Assembly (NCBI GenBank): GCA_035439505.1
Contig: DAORKJ010000001.1
Coordinates: 71,070 to 135,069, forward strand
DNA from: UBA7236 sp035439505
Lineage (GTDB): Bacteria; Bacteroidota; Bacteroidia; Chitinophagales; BACL12
Direction of reading: 5' to 3'
DNA length: 64,000 nucleotides
Both the position numbers and the translations under genes were made by a program. How positions within the stretch are numbered: the first letter of the stretch is position 1; the number at the start of each line of letters is the position of its first letter. Below are positions 1 to 9,006 of the stretch, in pieces. The notes below the pieces were generated by a model that was not told the DNA's origin, did not search any database, and worked only from the letters and a program-made list of their open reading frames with translations.

Positions 1-2183
1 TTGACAAATGAATTCATAGGAACACCCGTGATAATTTGTTTGGTGTTTGGCCCCAACCAGCTAATTTCAATCGCTTTGATGGCAACTGCTTTACCTAAAC
101 CGGCTTCAAGGCGATTAGAATTTACGCCAAAACTACCGCCATTGGTAACTTCAACATAAATGTCGCGGGTCGATTTATCTGCATTTTCTACGGTAATTTT
201 CACTTTTGAACCCATTGCGGACTTGTTAGCTTTAACGCCTTCCAACTGTAAACTCACCCAATTATTGCCAGATTTACCCGGGTTTTCGTAAAAAGCACCC
301 TGGAAACCGTCGCCTTCATAACCACCACCCATATCTTCATAAACATCCTGGTCACCATCGTTATCTACATCACCAAAACCAATACCATGACCTTTTTGTA
401 AATGTCCGAATCCACCGGAATGGGTGATATCCTGATATGATTTACCTTCATTATTTCTGAACATTCTTTTAGGAACAAGAGACGTATAGTTTGGTGTGCC
501 TGTGCCAGAATAAATATCGAGCCAACCATCATTATCTAAATCACCAAAACTTAAACCCATAACTGTCATAGCAACCTGCATATTCATTTCTTTGGTAACA
601 TCAGTAAAGGTGCCATCACCATTATTTTTATAAAGAATAGAATATTCCCCTTTAACAGGTTTATTAAAATATTCTGCAGCATTGTCGTAGTCACAATTTT
701 CTGCATCATAAGTTTGAATAGTTAAATCCTGCCAGCCATCATTATTAAAATCTAAAAATGCAACAGGGAAACTTTTAATTGGAAGACCAATTCCGGCTTC
801 TTTCGTCACATCGGTAAATTTAATTTTACCGCCATTTTTTCCTGTATCGTTACGCAATAAAAAGTTTTCTGTTCCCTGACTGGAAATACAGATGTCCATA
901 TAACCATCGTTATTATAATCAGAAGCCGCAACACCTTTTGCAAAACATAATATATCAGCACCTGCTTCTTTGGCAACATTTTTAAATTTGCCTTTTCCAT
1001 CACTTAAAAATAATTCGCAAGGATATTTTTCTGTATCGCGGCGTGTTTCATTTCCAAAATAAATATCTAACCAGCCATCGTTATTAAAATCGGCAAATAC
1101 AGAAGCTTGTGTTGGATATAAATGTTCCATTAATCCTGTTTCATATGTTACATCCGTAAAAGTGCCATCTCCATTATTGCGAATTAATGAAGCGGGTAAT
1201 TTGCCAAAGTCGTTCCACCAAGCGCCTCTTGGAATTAAAATATCCATCCAGCCATCGTTATTATAATCGGCGCATTTCATATCTAAACCACCTGTAATTC
1301 CTTTCAGTGTAGAAGATTCAGTTACATCTTTAAATGTCCCATCGCCATTATTAAACATGACCTTTACCTGTTCATCTAAAAACCAACCTGAAGCGATAAT
1401 ATCGAGGTTGCCATCATTATTAAAATCTTCAACACAAACACCACCTGATGCAGTAATAAAATCTATTCCTAAATTTCCCGCGATATTTACGAAACGTCCG
1501 ATGTCGTATGATGATTTAAATTCTTCAGGATTAATTCTGTATTCGGCAGGAACACCATTCGGATATTGACCTAAATTCATATAGGCAATGTTTAACAAAA
1601 ACATTGATGTTAAATCATCCGGATTTTCTTTCAGAATTTCTAACCATAAATTAACAGCCACTTTTGTTGGGTCTGTTACCTGATACCAACCACCTTGTTG
1701 AATAGGAAAAATACAAGATTCAGCAGTGTGTAATGCAATACAATTTTTTTGTTCACCTAAACGCATATAAGCGACTGCTTTCATGTATTTAATTTCATCA
1801 AGCAAATCACCTTTAATTTTTTCCGCTTCTGCTTTTTTTATGGCTTCATCGTATGCAGCAATTGATTTTTCTGTCATCCCAGCAAATAACCATTCATCTC
1901 CAATAGCCTTTTTCCATTCTACATATTTTTTCGCCTCTTTTGGTGGGGTAGCTTTTTCAAAATCTGTTGCACGAATACTGCTTGCAAAACGATTTTTTGG
2001 ATGTTTAAAATAAATATTATTGCAGTCAGCCAAATACTTCGCCATTGCTTCGTTGTTTGGCAGTTGTGTATCATACACAATAGTGTTTTGTGCAAATTCA
2101 CGTTGTTTTTTTTCTTTTCCGCAACCGGTAACTGTAAGAATTGATGCAGTAATTAAGATAAAAAACGCGGACAGTCTGTTCAT
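1..2183 (-). CDS. FG-GAP/VCBS repeat lipoprotein with ASPIC/UnbV domain (3' end outside window)
   Basis: The frame is open from an ATG at 2183 to the window edge, so the C-terminus is missing. The first 21 residues are a lipoprotein signal with lipobox VTGC (Cys21), which predicts a lipidated envelope protein. An alpha-helical, TPR-like region of about 200 residues follows. Then come seven FG-GAP/VCBS units, each with a calcium-binding DxNxDGxxD core (for example DFNNDGNLDI, DYNNDGWMDI, DFNNDGWLDI, DVDNDGDQDV). The last visible part resembles the ASPIC/UnbV domain of CRTAC1-like proteins. The family is a surface beta-propeller whose ligand is usually unknown; carbohydrate or protein binding is only inference. 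A TAACTTTG promoter element lies 25 nt upstream. Confidence 0.85.
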   Translation of the reverse strand, partial: MNRLSAFFILITASILTVTGCGKEKKQREFAQNTIVYDTQLPNNEAMAKYLADCNNIYFKHPKNRFASSIRATDFEKATPPKEAKKYVEWKKAIGDEWLFAGMTEKSIAAYDEAIKKAEAEKIKGDLLDEIKYMKAVAYMRLGEQKNCIALHTAESCIFPIQQGGWYQVTDPTKVAVNLWLEILKENPDDLTSMFLLNIAYMNLGQYPNGVPAEYRINPEEFKSSYDIGRFVNIAGNLGIDFITASGGVCVEDFNNDGNLDIIASGWFLDEQVKVMFNNGDGTFKDVTESSTLKGITGGLDMKCADYNNDGWMDILIPRGAWWNDFGKLPASLIRNNGDGTFTDVTYETGLMEHLYPTQASVFADFNNDGWLDIYFGNETRRDTEKYPCELFLSDGKGKFKNVAKEAGADILCFAKGVAASDYNNDGYMDICISSQGTENFLLRNDTGKNGGKIKFTDVTKEAGIGLPIKSFPVAFLDFNNDGWQDLTIQTYDAENCDYDNAAEYFNKPVKGEYSILYKNNGDGTFTDVTKEMNMQVAMTVMGLSFGDLDNDGWLDIYSGTGTPNYTSLVPKRMFRNNEGKSYQDITHSGGFGHLQKGHGIGFGDVDNDGDQDVYEDMGGGYEGDGFQGAFYENPGKSGNNWVSLQLEGVKANKSAMGSKVKITVENADKSTRDIYVEVTNGGSFGVNSNRLEAGLGKAVAIKAIEISWLGPNTKQIITGVPMNSFV

Positions 2184-2208
2184 ATAGGAGTCTTTTTTAA
2201 AATCGCTG

Positions 2209-2216
2209 CAAAGTTA
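2209..2216 (-). promoter_or_regulatory. -7 promoter element of the FG-GAP lipoprotein gene
   Basis: On the minus strand the sequence reads TAACTTTGCAG, a perfect match to the Bacteroidota TANNTTTG -7 element. It lies 25 nt before the ATG. Confidence 0.65.
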
Positions 2217-2429
2217 CCGCTAAATAAGCCGGTAAACTAGGTTTTATCAAAGATTTAAATAGCTTTTACAAATTACACAAATTGCCTTTTGACTAGTGCA
2301 ATCAGGTTGAATTTAAATTATAACTATTTGTTAATCAAGTTATTATATATTAATAATAAATTCATATACAAAAAGTATTCCAAATCATGGCCCCAATTTC
2401 AACAGCCTGTTCAATCCAAAAATAAACAC

Positions 2430-2437
2430 TAACTTTC
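2430..2437 (+). promoter_or_regulatory. Probable -7 element of panB
   Basis: TAACTTTCGCC matches TANNTTTG except for C in place of the last G. It lies 22 nt upstream of the panB ATG, the usual distance in this window. Confidence 0.45.
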
Positions 2438-2459
2438 GCCCGAATAAACAACAAAGACT

Positions 2460-3287
2460 ATGTCTGCAGCAACTCCCGATTTTGGCAAAGTGAAACGTGT
2501 AACAGTGCATACCCTTCAGGAAATGAAGGAGCATGGGGTGAAAATTTCGATGTTAACCGCTTATGATTTCAGTATGGCTAAAATATTGGATGATGCGGGT
2601 GTGGACGTGATATTGGTTGGCGACAGTGCTTCCAATGTTATGGCGGGACATGAAACTACGTTGCCTATTACGCTTGACCAGATGATTTACCATGCTTCCA
2701 GTGTGGTGAGGGCAATTGAACGTTGTTTGGTAGTGGTAGATTTACCTTTTGGTTCCTATCAGGGTAATTCGAAAGTGGCACTCGATTCTACAATACGTAT
2801 CATGAAAGAATCCGGTGCGCATGCGGTTAAGTTAGAAGGCGGTCGCGAAGTAAAAGAATCGGTTGAACGCATTCTGAGTGCCGGGATTCCTGTGATGGGA
2901 CATCTTGGGCTTACTCCACAGTCGATTTATAAATTCGGCACTTATACGGTTCGTGCGACTGAAGAAGATGAAGCGGCTAAGTTGTGTGAGGATGCAGATT
3001 TATTACAAAAATTAGGTTGTTTCTCGATAGTCCTGGAAAAAATACCTGCAAGTCTGGGCGAAAAAGTTGCCAAACAATTACATATTCCGGTTATTGGTAT
3101 TGGTGCCGGTGGTAAAGTTGATGGTCAGGTTTTAGTGATGCATGATATGCTTGGTATCACCAAAGAATTTAAACCGCGTTTTTTAAGGCGTTATTTAAAT
3201 TTGTATGACGACATCAAAAAAGGAGTTGGTCAATATATCAACGACGTAAAAACCAACGACTTCCCGAATGAGATGGAAGAGTATTGA
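2460..3287 (+). CDS. panB: 3-methyl-2-oxobutanoate hydroxymethyltransferase
   Basis: This is PanB, which transfers a hydroxymethyl group from 5,10-methylene-THF to alpha-ketoisovalerate to give ketopantoate, the first committed step of pantothenate and CoA synthesis. The 275-residue length is normal for the family. Visible family signatures are LTAYDFSMAKILDDAG near the N-terminus, the metal-binding VGDS and DLPFGSYQ segments, the substrate-lysine region VKLEGG, and the catalytic glutamate in LEKIP. The gene stands alone, with no panC or panD beside it. It converges on the pyruvate:ferredoxin oxidoreductase gene with an 87-nt gap that holds a hairpin. It is cytoplasmic. The ATG start is supported by the promoter-like element just upstream. 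Confidence 0.96.
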   Translation: MSAATPDFGKVKRVTVHTLQEMKEHGVKISMLTAYDFSMAKILDDAGVDVILVGDSASNVMAGHETTLPITLDQMIYHASSVVRAIERCLVVVDLPFGSYQGNSKVALDSTIRIMKESGAHAVKLEGGREVKESVERILSAGIPVMGHLGLTPQSIYKFGTYTVRATEEDEAAKLCEDADLLQKLGCFSIVLEKIPASLGEKVAKQLHIPVIGIGAGGKVDGQVLVMHDMLGITKEFKPRFLRRYLNLYDDIKKGVGQYINDVKTNDFPNEMEEY

Positions 3288-3314
3288 TAATTAAATTTTT
3301 GGTTCTCGCGGAAA

Positions 3315-3355
3315 AAGGGAGTTAGCGGAAAAAACTAATCCCCGTAACTTCCCTT
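3315..3355 (-). terminator. Hairpin between convergent panB and nifJ
   Basis: The imperfect inverted repeat AAGGGAGTTAGCGG / CCCCGTAACTTCCCTT has one bulge and a small internal mismatch. Read on the minus strand it is followed by TTTTTCC, so it most likely terminates the nifJ transcript. It could also slow readthrough from panB. Confidence 0.55.
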
Positions 3356-3374
3356 CTTCCCGCCTTCCCGGCAA

Positions 3375-6300
3375 TCACAGCCCTTTTAATAAATTCAATC
3401 GCTCATACCTATCATGAATATCATGCTCCGCTTCATGTAAAAATGTATCAGCCAGTTCCGCATCTTTTGCTTTAATTAAATTAAACCGGTTTTCATTATA
3501 CATAAATTCACCTAAAGGCAATGTTGGCGCTTTTGAATCTAACACAAAACGTTCCCCTTTTGCTTTCAACGGATTATATCTAAACAAAGGCCAATAACCT
3601 GAATTCACCGCATTTTTTTGCTGGTCGTTACCATGACACATATCATAACCATGAGCAATACAATGACTGTATGCAATTATTATGGATGGTCCCGGATACG
3701 CTTCAGCTTCCTGTATTGTTTTTACGGTATGCATATCGTTAGCACCCATGGCAATTTGTGCTACATAAGCTTTTCCATGTGCAATAGCCTGCAATGCTAA
3801 ATCTTTTTTACCGGTACGTTTTCCATTTATCGAAAATTTCGCACTTGCCCCTAATGGCGAGGCTTTGGATTTTTGTCCACCGGTGTTAGAATACACTTCT
3901 GTATCCAACACAAAAATATTGACATTTTCGCCGGTTGATAACACATGGTCTAAACCGCTAAATCCGATATCGTAAGCCCAACCATCACCACCAATAATCC
4001 AGATAGATTTTTCAGCCAGAAAATCAGCGAGTTGTAATAATATTTTTGCATTGATATGATTAATATCGCGCAATTTCTTTTTCAATTCTATAATATCTTT
4101 TTTCTGATTTTTAATTGCACTTTCATCAGTTTCATGTACCGCTAAAATATTATCTGCCAACCCCTCACCTACTTCTTCACGCATTTCCGATAATAATTGT
4201 CTGGCAATTTCACGTTTTTTATCTGTTGCCAGTTTAATGCCCAATCCAAATTCAGCATTATCTTCAAACAACGAATTTGCCCAGGCAGGCCCTTCCCCTT
4301 CATTATTTTGCGACCAAGGTGTGGTTGGTAAATTACCGCCAAAAATAGATGAACAACCAGTTGCATTGGCAACAATCATCCTTTCACCAAATAATTGAGT
4401 GAGTAATTTTAAATAAGGTGTTTCACCACATCCGGCACAGGCACCTGAGAATTCAAATAATGGTTGTAAAAACTGTGTACCTTTTACGGTATTTTTATTT
4501 ACTCTTGTTCTGTCGATATCCGGTAATGATAAAAAGAAATCCCAATTCTCGCGTTCAGGTTCAACCAATTCCATTTTATCAACCATATTAATTGCCTTAT
4601 GACCCGGCTGAGTTTTACTTTCTATAGGACAATATTCCACACATAAATTACATCCTGTGCAATCTTCTACACTCACTTGTAATGTATAAGCTTCATGGTC
4701 TTTAAAAAATTCTTTTCCTATTGGGTCAACATATTTAAATGTTGTAGGAGCATGTTGTAATTCTTCTTTTTCATATACTTTACAACGAATGGCAGCGTGC
4801 GGACAAATGAGGAAACATTTACCACATTGTGAACATAAATCTGCATCCCAAACCGGAACATTTTCTGCAATATTTCGTTTTTCGAATTTGGTTGTTCCTG
4901 AAGGATATAATCCATCGACAGGAAAAGCGCTAACCGGTAAACCATCGCCTTCTCCGGCAATAATTTTCGCCAATACCGATTTAACAAAATCAGGTGAATT
5001 ATCCGGAACAGGAGCGTCTATTTGAATTTTCCCAATTGCATATTGTGCATAATGTAATTCAAATAAATTTTCCAGTGTTTTATCTACCGCTTCATAATTT
5101 TTTTGAACTACCTTCTCCCCTTTTTTATAATAAGATTCATAAATAGCTGCTTTTATTTTACCAATAGCCACCTCTTTTGGCATTACATTACTAATGGCAA
5201 AAAAACATGTTTGTAAAATAGTATTAATACGCGAACCCATGCCGGTTTCTTTTGCTACAGCGGTTGCATTAATTACGTATAATTTTAATTGTTTATGAAT
5301 AATTTCCTCTTGAATTTTTTCAGGCAACATCGACCATACTTCATCTTTCGGATAAGGTGCATTTAACAAAAATGTTGCACCCTGTTCTGCATCCTTCAAG
5401 ATGTCGTATTTTTTCATGTAATTAAAATGATGGCATGCAATGAAATTGGCAGAATTAATCAAATAAGTAGAACGAATTGGTTCTTTGCCTGCACGCAGAT
5501 GAGAAACAGTTAAACTGCCGGATTTTTTCGAATCATATACAAAATACCCCTGCACATAATCACCGGTTACGTCTCCAATAATTTTAATGGAATTTTTATT
5601 TGCACTTACAGTTCCATCAGCACCTAATCCGAAAAATAATCCGCGGAAATAATGTTGAGCTTCTAATGAAAAACTTTGATCAACTGCTAAACTGGTATTG
5701 GTAACATCATCGTTAATTCCAATAGTGAAATGATTTTTAGGTTTTGGCGCATCCAGCTCATCAAATACTGCTTTTACCATAGCTGCATTAAATTCTTTTG
5801 AGGCTAATCCATAACGTCCGCCAATAATTTTTGGAGTTGCAGCATCCCATCCTTCATTAAAGGCGTTAATTACATCTAAATAAAGTGGTTCGCCTATTGC
5901 ACCCGGTTCTTTACAACGATCTAAAACAGCTATTTTTTTAACTGATTTAGGAACTGCCTGAATGAATGAAGCGATATAAAATGGACGGAATAAACGAATG
6001 GTGAGCACACCGGTTTTTTGGCCGTTTGCATTTAAATAATCGACCACTTCATGAACAGCACCGGAACCGGAGCCCATGATGATGATTATTTTTTCTGCAT
6101 CTTCAGCACCATAATATTCATATAATTTGTATTTGCGTCCGGTGAGTTGTGCAAATTGTTGCATAGTTTGTTCCACCACAAATGGCACATTTAAATAATA
6201 TTTATTGGCAGCTTCGCGACTTTGGAAAAATACATCCGGATTTTGTGCAGTTCCTTTAATAAAAGGATTAGCAGGATTTAATGAGCGGCGGCGATGTGCC

Positions 6301-6956
6301 ATCACATCATCCAGGTTTATCATTTTGCGAATAACACTATCCGGAATTATTTCCACTTCAGTTAATTCATGAGAAGTGCGGAATCCATCAAAAATATTTA
6401 AAAAAGGAATGCGTGATTTTAATGTAGCGGACTGTGCAATTAATGCCATATCCATTGCCTCTTGGGCATTGTTGCCAAACAGCATGGAGAAACCGGTTGA
6501 ACGGCATGCCATAACATCACTATGGTCACCAAAAATGGATAAAGCATGCGTAGCTAATGCTCTTGCTGCAATATGAAATACAGTAGGTGTTAACTCACCT
6601 GCAATTTTATACATATTGGGAATCATCAGTAATAAACCCTGTGAACAGGTAAAAGTAGTAGACAAAGCCCCACCTGTTAATGCACCGTGAATGGCACCTG
6701 CAGCACCGGCTTCACTTTGCATTTCGATAACTTTAGGTACTTGCCCATAAATATTGGTGAGCTCTTTTGACGACCATTCATCTGCAAATTCACCCATTGC
6801 CGATGAAGGTGTAATGGGATAAATTGCACAAATTTCATTGGTTTTATAAGCAATGGTAGCAGCTGCTTCATTGCCATCCATAATATCGCGAACCGGTGAT
6901 TCTATCTCATTTTGAGCAGTTTCAATTGGTTTTACTGTTTCAAGTATGTCTGACAT
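3375..6956 (-). CDS. nifJ: Pyruvate:ferredoxin (flavodoxin) oxidoreductase, single-chain
   Basis: This enzyme oxidatively decarboxylates pyruvate to acetyl-CoA and CO2, reducing ferredoxin or flavodoxin. At 1193 residues it has the full length of the homodimeric single-chain family. Domains in order are the N-terminal pyruvate-binding domain (KTNEICAIYPITPSS), the transketolase-like middle domain, the gamma/EKR-type linker, a 2x[4Fe-4S] ferredoxin domain at about 705-780 (CSQCGKC and CTGCNLC with paired CP motifs), a further cluster ligand set beginning CAGCGETPY near 839, and the TPP-binding domain with GDGWAYDIGFSGLDHVL near 990. The enzyme is typically oxygen-sensitive, pointing to anaerobic or facultative pyruvate use. 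A TGAC-N4-GTCA dyad lies 78-91 nt upstream of the ATG. Symbols nifJ and por are both used for it. Confidence 0.97.
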   Translation of the reverse strand: MSDILETVKPIETAQNEIESPVRDIMDGNEAAATIAYKTNEICAIYPITPSSAMGEFADEWSSKELTNIYGQVPKVIEMQSEAGAAGAIHGALTGGALSTTFTCSQGLLLMIPNMYKIAGELTPTVFHIAARALATHALSIFGDHSDVMACRSTGFSMLFGNNAQEAMDMALIAQSATLKSRIPFLNIFDGFRTSHELTEVEIIPDSVIRKMINLDDVMAHRRRSLNPANPFIKGTAQNPDVFFQSREAANKYYLNVPFVVEQTMQQFAQLTGRKYKLYEYYGAEDAEKIIIIMGSGSGAVHEVVDYLNANGQKTGVLTIRLFRPFYIASFIQAVPKSVKKIAVLDRCKEPGAIGEPLYLDVINAFNEGWDAATPKIIGGRYGLASKEFNAAMVKAVFDELDAPKPKNHFTIGINDDVTNTSLAVDQSFSLEAQHYFRGLFFGLGADGTVSANKNSIKIIGDVTGDYVQGYFVYDSKKSGSLTVSHLRAGKEPIRSTYLINSANFIACHHFNYMKKYDILKDAEQGATFLLNAPYPKDEVWSMLPEKIQEEIIHKQLKLYVINATAVAKETGMGSRINTILQTCFFAISNVMPKEVAIGKIKAAIYESYYKKGEKVVQKNYEAVDKTLENLFELHYAQYAIGKIQIDAPVPDNSPDFVKSVLAKIIAGEGDGLPVSAFPVDGLYPSGTTKFEKRNIAENVPVWDADLCSQCGKCFLICPHAAIRCKVYEKEELQHAPTTFKYVDPIGKEFFKDHEAYTLQVSVEDCTGCNLCVEYCPIESKTQPGHKAINMVDKMELVEPERENWDFFLSLPDIDRTRVNKNTVKGTQFLQPLFEFSGACAGCGETPYLKLLTQLFGERMIVANATGCSSIFGGNLPTTPWSQNNEGEGPAWANSLFEDNAEFGLGIKLATDKKREIARQLLSEMREEVGEGLADNILAVHETDESAIKNQKKDIIELKKKLRDINHINAKILLQLADFLAEKSIWIIGGDGWAYDIGFSGLDHVLSTGENVNIFVLDTEVYSNTGGQKSKASPLGASAKFSINGKRTGKKDLALQAIAHGKAYVAQIAMGANDMHTVKTIQEAEAYPGPSIIIAYSHCIAHGYDMCHGNDQQKNAVNSGYWPLFRYNPLKAKGERFVLDSKAPTLPLGEFMYNENRFNLIKAKDAELADTFLHEAEHDIHDRYERLNLLKGL

Positions 6957-7033
6957 AATTTACGATTTTGGTGGTTAAATTACGGGCTGACCCGAAATTG
7001 AAGTAAACCTCTCAAGAAATCAGTTTACACCAC

Positions 7034-7047
7034 ATGACAGACGTCAT
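7034..7047. promoter_or_regulatory. Crp/Fnr-like dyad upstream of nifJ, in a gene-free stretch
   Basis: ATGAC-AGAC-GTCAT is a perfect 5-bp dyad with a 4-nt spacer, centred about 84 nt upstream of the nifJ ATG. The TGAC-N4-GTCA layout resembles Crp/Fnr-family sites; the assignment is inference. The rest of 6957-7331 shows no convincing gene. The only short plus-strand frame (22 codons from 7034) has no promoter or other support. Confidence 0.35.
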
Positions 7048-7331
7048 TTACGGAGGTGATAAAAGTCAATCCGGAGACAAATGGTATATGAAAATGGAAT
7101 AAAACCTATGGCTTTTGGAGGATTGCGAAGTAGGCCAAATTCAGCTTCCAATTTTATGTCAAAACAACATAAGTTGCACTACTAAATCAGGTGTTATAGA
7201 TTTAACTTTAGGAATAGTTCAGAAATTAAATTACAAATACCTTGACACCCTTATGAGCATTTACTACTTATTATTTTTTCAACCATAAAGTCTCACAAAA
7301 GCAACAAATTAAATGATAAAACAAAAATAAA

Positions 7332-7844
7332 TTACTGCAAAAAAATCTCTTTTAATTCTTTTGCTTCTTCAGGTTTCATTCTGCCTGCTAACACTAAACG
7401 CAATTCACGACGCCTTAATGCAGAAATATAACGACGGTTTTCGTCTTCGGTTTCAGGTATTAATTCAGGAATAGTCACAGGGCGACCATCATCATCTAAA
7501 GCAACAAAAGTGAGAAATGCTTCATTACATTTTACTTTTTCTGATGAGCGGAAATTTTCTTTAAAAACTTCCACAAAAATTTCCATACTGGTATTAAAAG
7601 CTCTGGTTACCTGAGCTGTAATTGTCACGATATCTCCTATTTTAATAGGGCGACTGAATGAAACGTTATCTACGGCGGCAGTAACCACAATTTTATTAGC
7701 GTGTTTACCACCGCAAATACCACAGGCAATATCCATCCATTTCAGCAAATTACCACCCATCAGGTTATGCATCGGGTTGGTGTCGTTGGGCATAACTATT
7801 TCGGTGAATGTGGTAAACGAATCGGCAACTTTTTTACTGCTCAT
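7332..7844 (-). CDS. Acyl-CoA thioesterase, hotdog fold (YciA/BFIT-like)
   Basis: The product is a 170-residue hotdog-fold acyl-CoA hydrolase that cleaves acyl-CoA to free acid and CoA. Family features are the N-terminal VMPNDTNPMHNLMGGNLLKW segment, with the Asn/Gly-rich active-site turn before the central helix, and the second-half strand VSFSRPIKIGDIVTI. The frame is open to 8009, but the extra 55 residues are low quality. A perfect TACCTTTG promoter element at 7864-7871 sits inside that extension, so the ATG at 7844 is the better start. The chain length it prefers cannot be read from sequence. The gene is divergent from the YgiD-like gene. Confidence 0.88.
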   Translation of the reverse strand: MSSKKVADSFTTFTEIVMPNDTNPMHNLMGGNLLKWMDIACGICGGKHANKIVVTAAVDNVSFSRPIKIGDIVTITAQVTRAFNTSMEIFVEVFKENFRSSEKVKCNEAFLTFVALDDDGRPVTIPELIPETEDENRRYISALRRRELRLVLAGRMKPEEAKELKEIFLQ

Positions 7845-7863
7845 AACTTTACAAATTGAGACA

Positions 7864-7871
7864 CAAAGGTA
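7864..7871 (-). promoter_or_regulatory. -7 promoter element of the thioesterase gene
   Basis: The minus strand reads TACCTTTGTGT, a perfect TANNTTTG match 19 nt before the ATG at 7844. It rules out the longer in-frame start at 8009 for this transcript. Confidence 0.65.
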
Positions 7872-8010
7872 ATAACTTATCGGTGGTGACTGCAATTGCC
7901 TGAGTTTTTTAACCAGAGTAAAGCATTTTATTGCAATTGTATGGTTGAAAGGGCATTTTCCATCCCCAAATAGCAGCTTTTGAACTTTTTTTTGCTGCCC
8001 GGCGTTCAAA

Positions 8011-8034
8011 ATGTATGTATATACATATATATGT
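8011..8034. promoter_or_regulatory. Overlapping AT-rich palindromes before the YgiD-like gene
   Basis: TATGTATATACATA (8014-8027) and ACATATATATGT (8023-8034) are perfect palindromes. ATGT at 8011 and ACAT at 8023 also form an ATGT-N8-ACAT dyad, the layout known for PadR-family operators. They cover the -33 region of a TAATTTTA element at 8048-8055. Low complexity makes chance occurrence possible. Confidence 0.35.
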
Positions 8035-8062
8035 GGAAATATTTATTTAATTTTACCTACTA

Positions 8063-8938
8063 ATGAACCGCCGGAAATTTATACAAGCAGGCGCCCTCGG
8101 TTTTGGGGGATTAGGATTATTGAGCTCTATGCAACTACATCAATTTAAAGATCAGTTTTCGGAAGAAACAGACGTGACCATGCCGGTATTATTTGTCGGC
8201 CATGGCAACCCTATGAATGCCATTGAAGACAATGAGTTTAGTCAAGGTTGGGCAGCGACAGGAAAATTACTTACGGTTCCTAAAGCCATTTTGTGTGTAT
8301 CGGCACATTGGTTAACCAGAGGTACAAGGGTATGTGCAGTCGCAAATCCTGAAACAATTCATGATTTCGGTGGGTTTCCGCAAGCATTATTTGATGTGCA
8401 GTATAACGCACCGGGCTCACCTGAGTTTGCCGCAACTACGCAACAATTAATCACCAAAACAAAAGTGGAACTCGACAATGAATGGGGTTTGGATCATGGC
8501 TGTTGGAGTGTATTAAATAAAATGTTTCCGGCTGCCAATATTCCGGTATTTCAATTGAGTATAGATTATTACCAACAACCACAATATCACTACGAATTAG
8601 CGCAGGAATTAAAGGCATTGAGAAAAAAAGGTGTTTTAATTATTGGCAGTGGAAATATTGTACACAATTTACGTTTATTTACCATGCAGGATATCGCCTA
8701 CGATTGGGCGATAGAATTTGATACCAAAATAAAAGAGCTTTTAGAAAAGGGCGATCATACACCAATTATTAATTATAAAACGCTTGGTAAAGCAGCAGAA
8801 TTATCTGTTCCTACCAACGACCATTATTTACCATTGTTGTATACCATTGCACTACAGGAAAAAAATGAATCGCTTCGGTTTTTTAATGATAAAACTACAG
8901 CAGGTTCAATTTCAATGCGCTCATTAATAATTGGATAA
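8063..8938 (+). CDS. ygiD: DODA-type extradiol ring-cleavage dioxygenase family protein (YgiD-like), Tat-like leader
   Basis: The protein belongs to the class III extradiol dioxygenase family of E. coli YgiD, a zinc-containing 4,5-DOPA dioxygenase. Family segments are PVLFVGHGNPMNAI, ILCVSAHWLTRG with a metal-binding His, HDFGGFPQALFDVQY, DHGCWSVL and IIGSGNIVHNLR. It has 291 residues, about 25 more than cytoplasmic YgiD because of an N-terminal leader. That leader carries NRRKFIQAG followed by a Gly/Leu-rich hydrophobic stretch, which looks like a twin-arginine signal, so export after metal loading is plausible. The physiological substrate is unknown. A TAATTTTA -7-like element ends only 7 nt before the ATG, so the mRNA may be almost leaderless. 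Confidence 0.85.
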   Translation: MNRRKFIQAGALGFGGLGLLSSMQLHQFKDQFSEETDVTMPVLFVGHGNPMNAIEDNEFSQGWAATGKLLTVPKAILCVSAHWLTRGTRVCAVANPETIHDFGGFPQALFDVQYNAPGSPEFAATTQQLITKTKVELDNEWGLDHGCWSVLNKMFPAANIPVFQLSIDYYQQPQYHYELAQELKALRKKGVLIIGSGNIVHNLRLFTMQDIAYDWAIEFDTKIKELLEKGDHTPIINYKTLGKAAELSVPTNDHYLPLLYTIALQEKNESLRFFNDKTTAGSISMRSLIIG

Positions 8939-9006
8939 TTATTTGAGGTAAAAAGCTGTATTGATTAATTCAGGTTTTGTATTTGCTGTTTTGCACTATC
9001 ATTTAA

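Noticed and set aside
7034..7102. 22-codon plus-strand frame upstream of nifJ
   Set aside because: No promoter or family match, and its first codons coincide with the dyad; more likely non-coding.
7845..8009. 55-residue N-terminal extension of the thioesterase
   Set aside because: A perfect promoter element lies inside it and the extra residues do not look like protein of this family.
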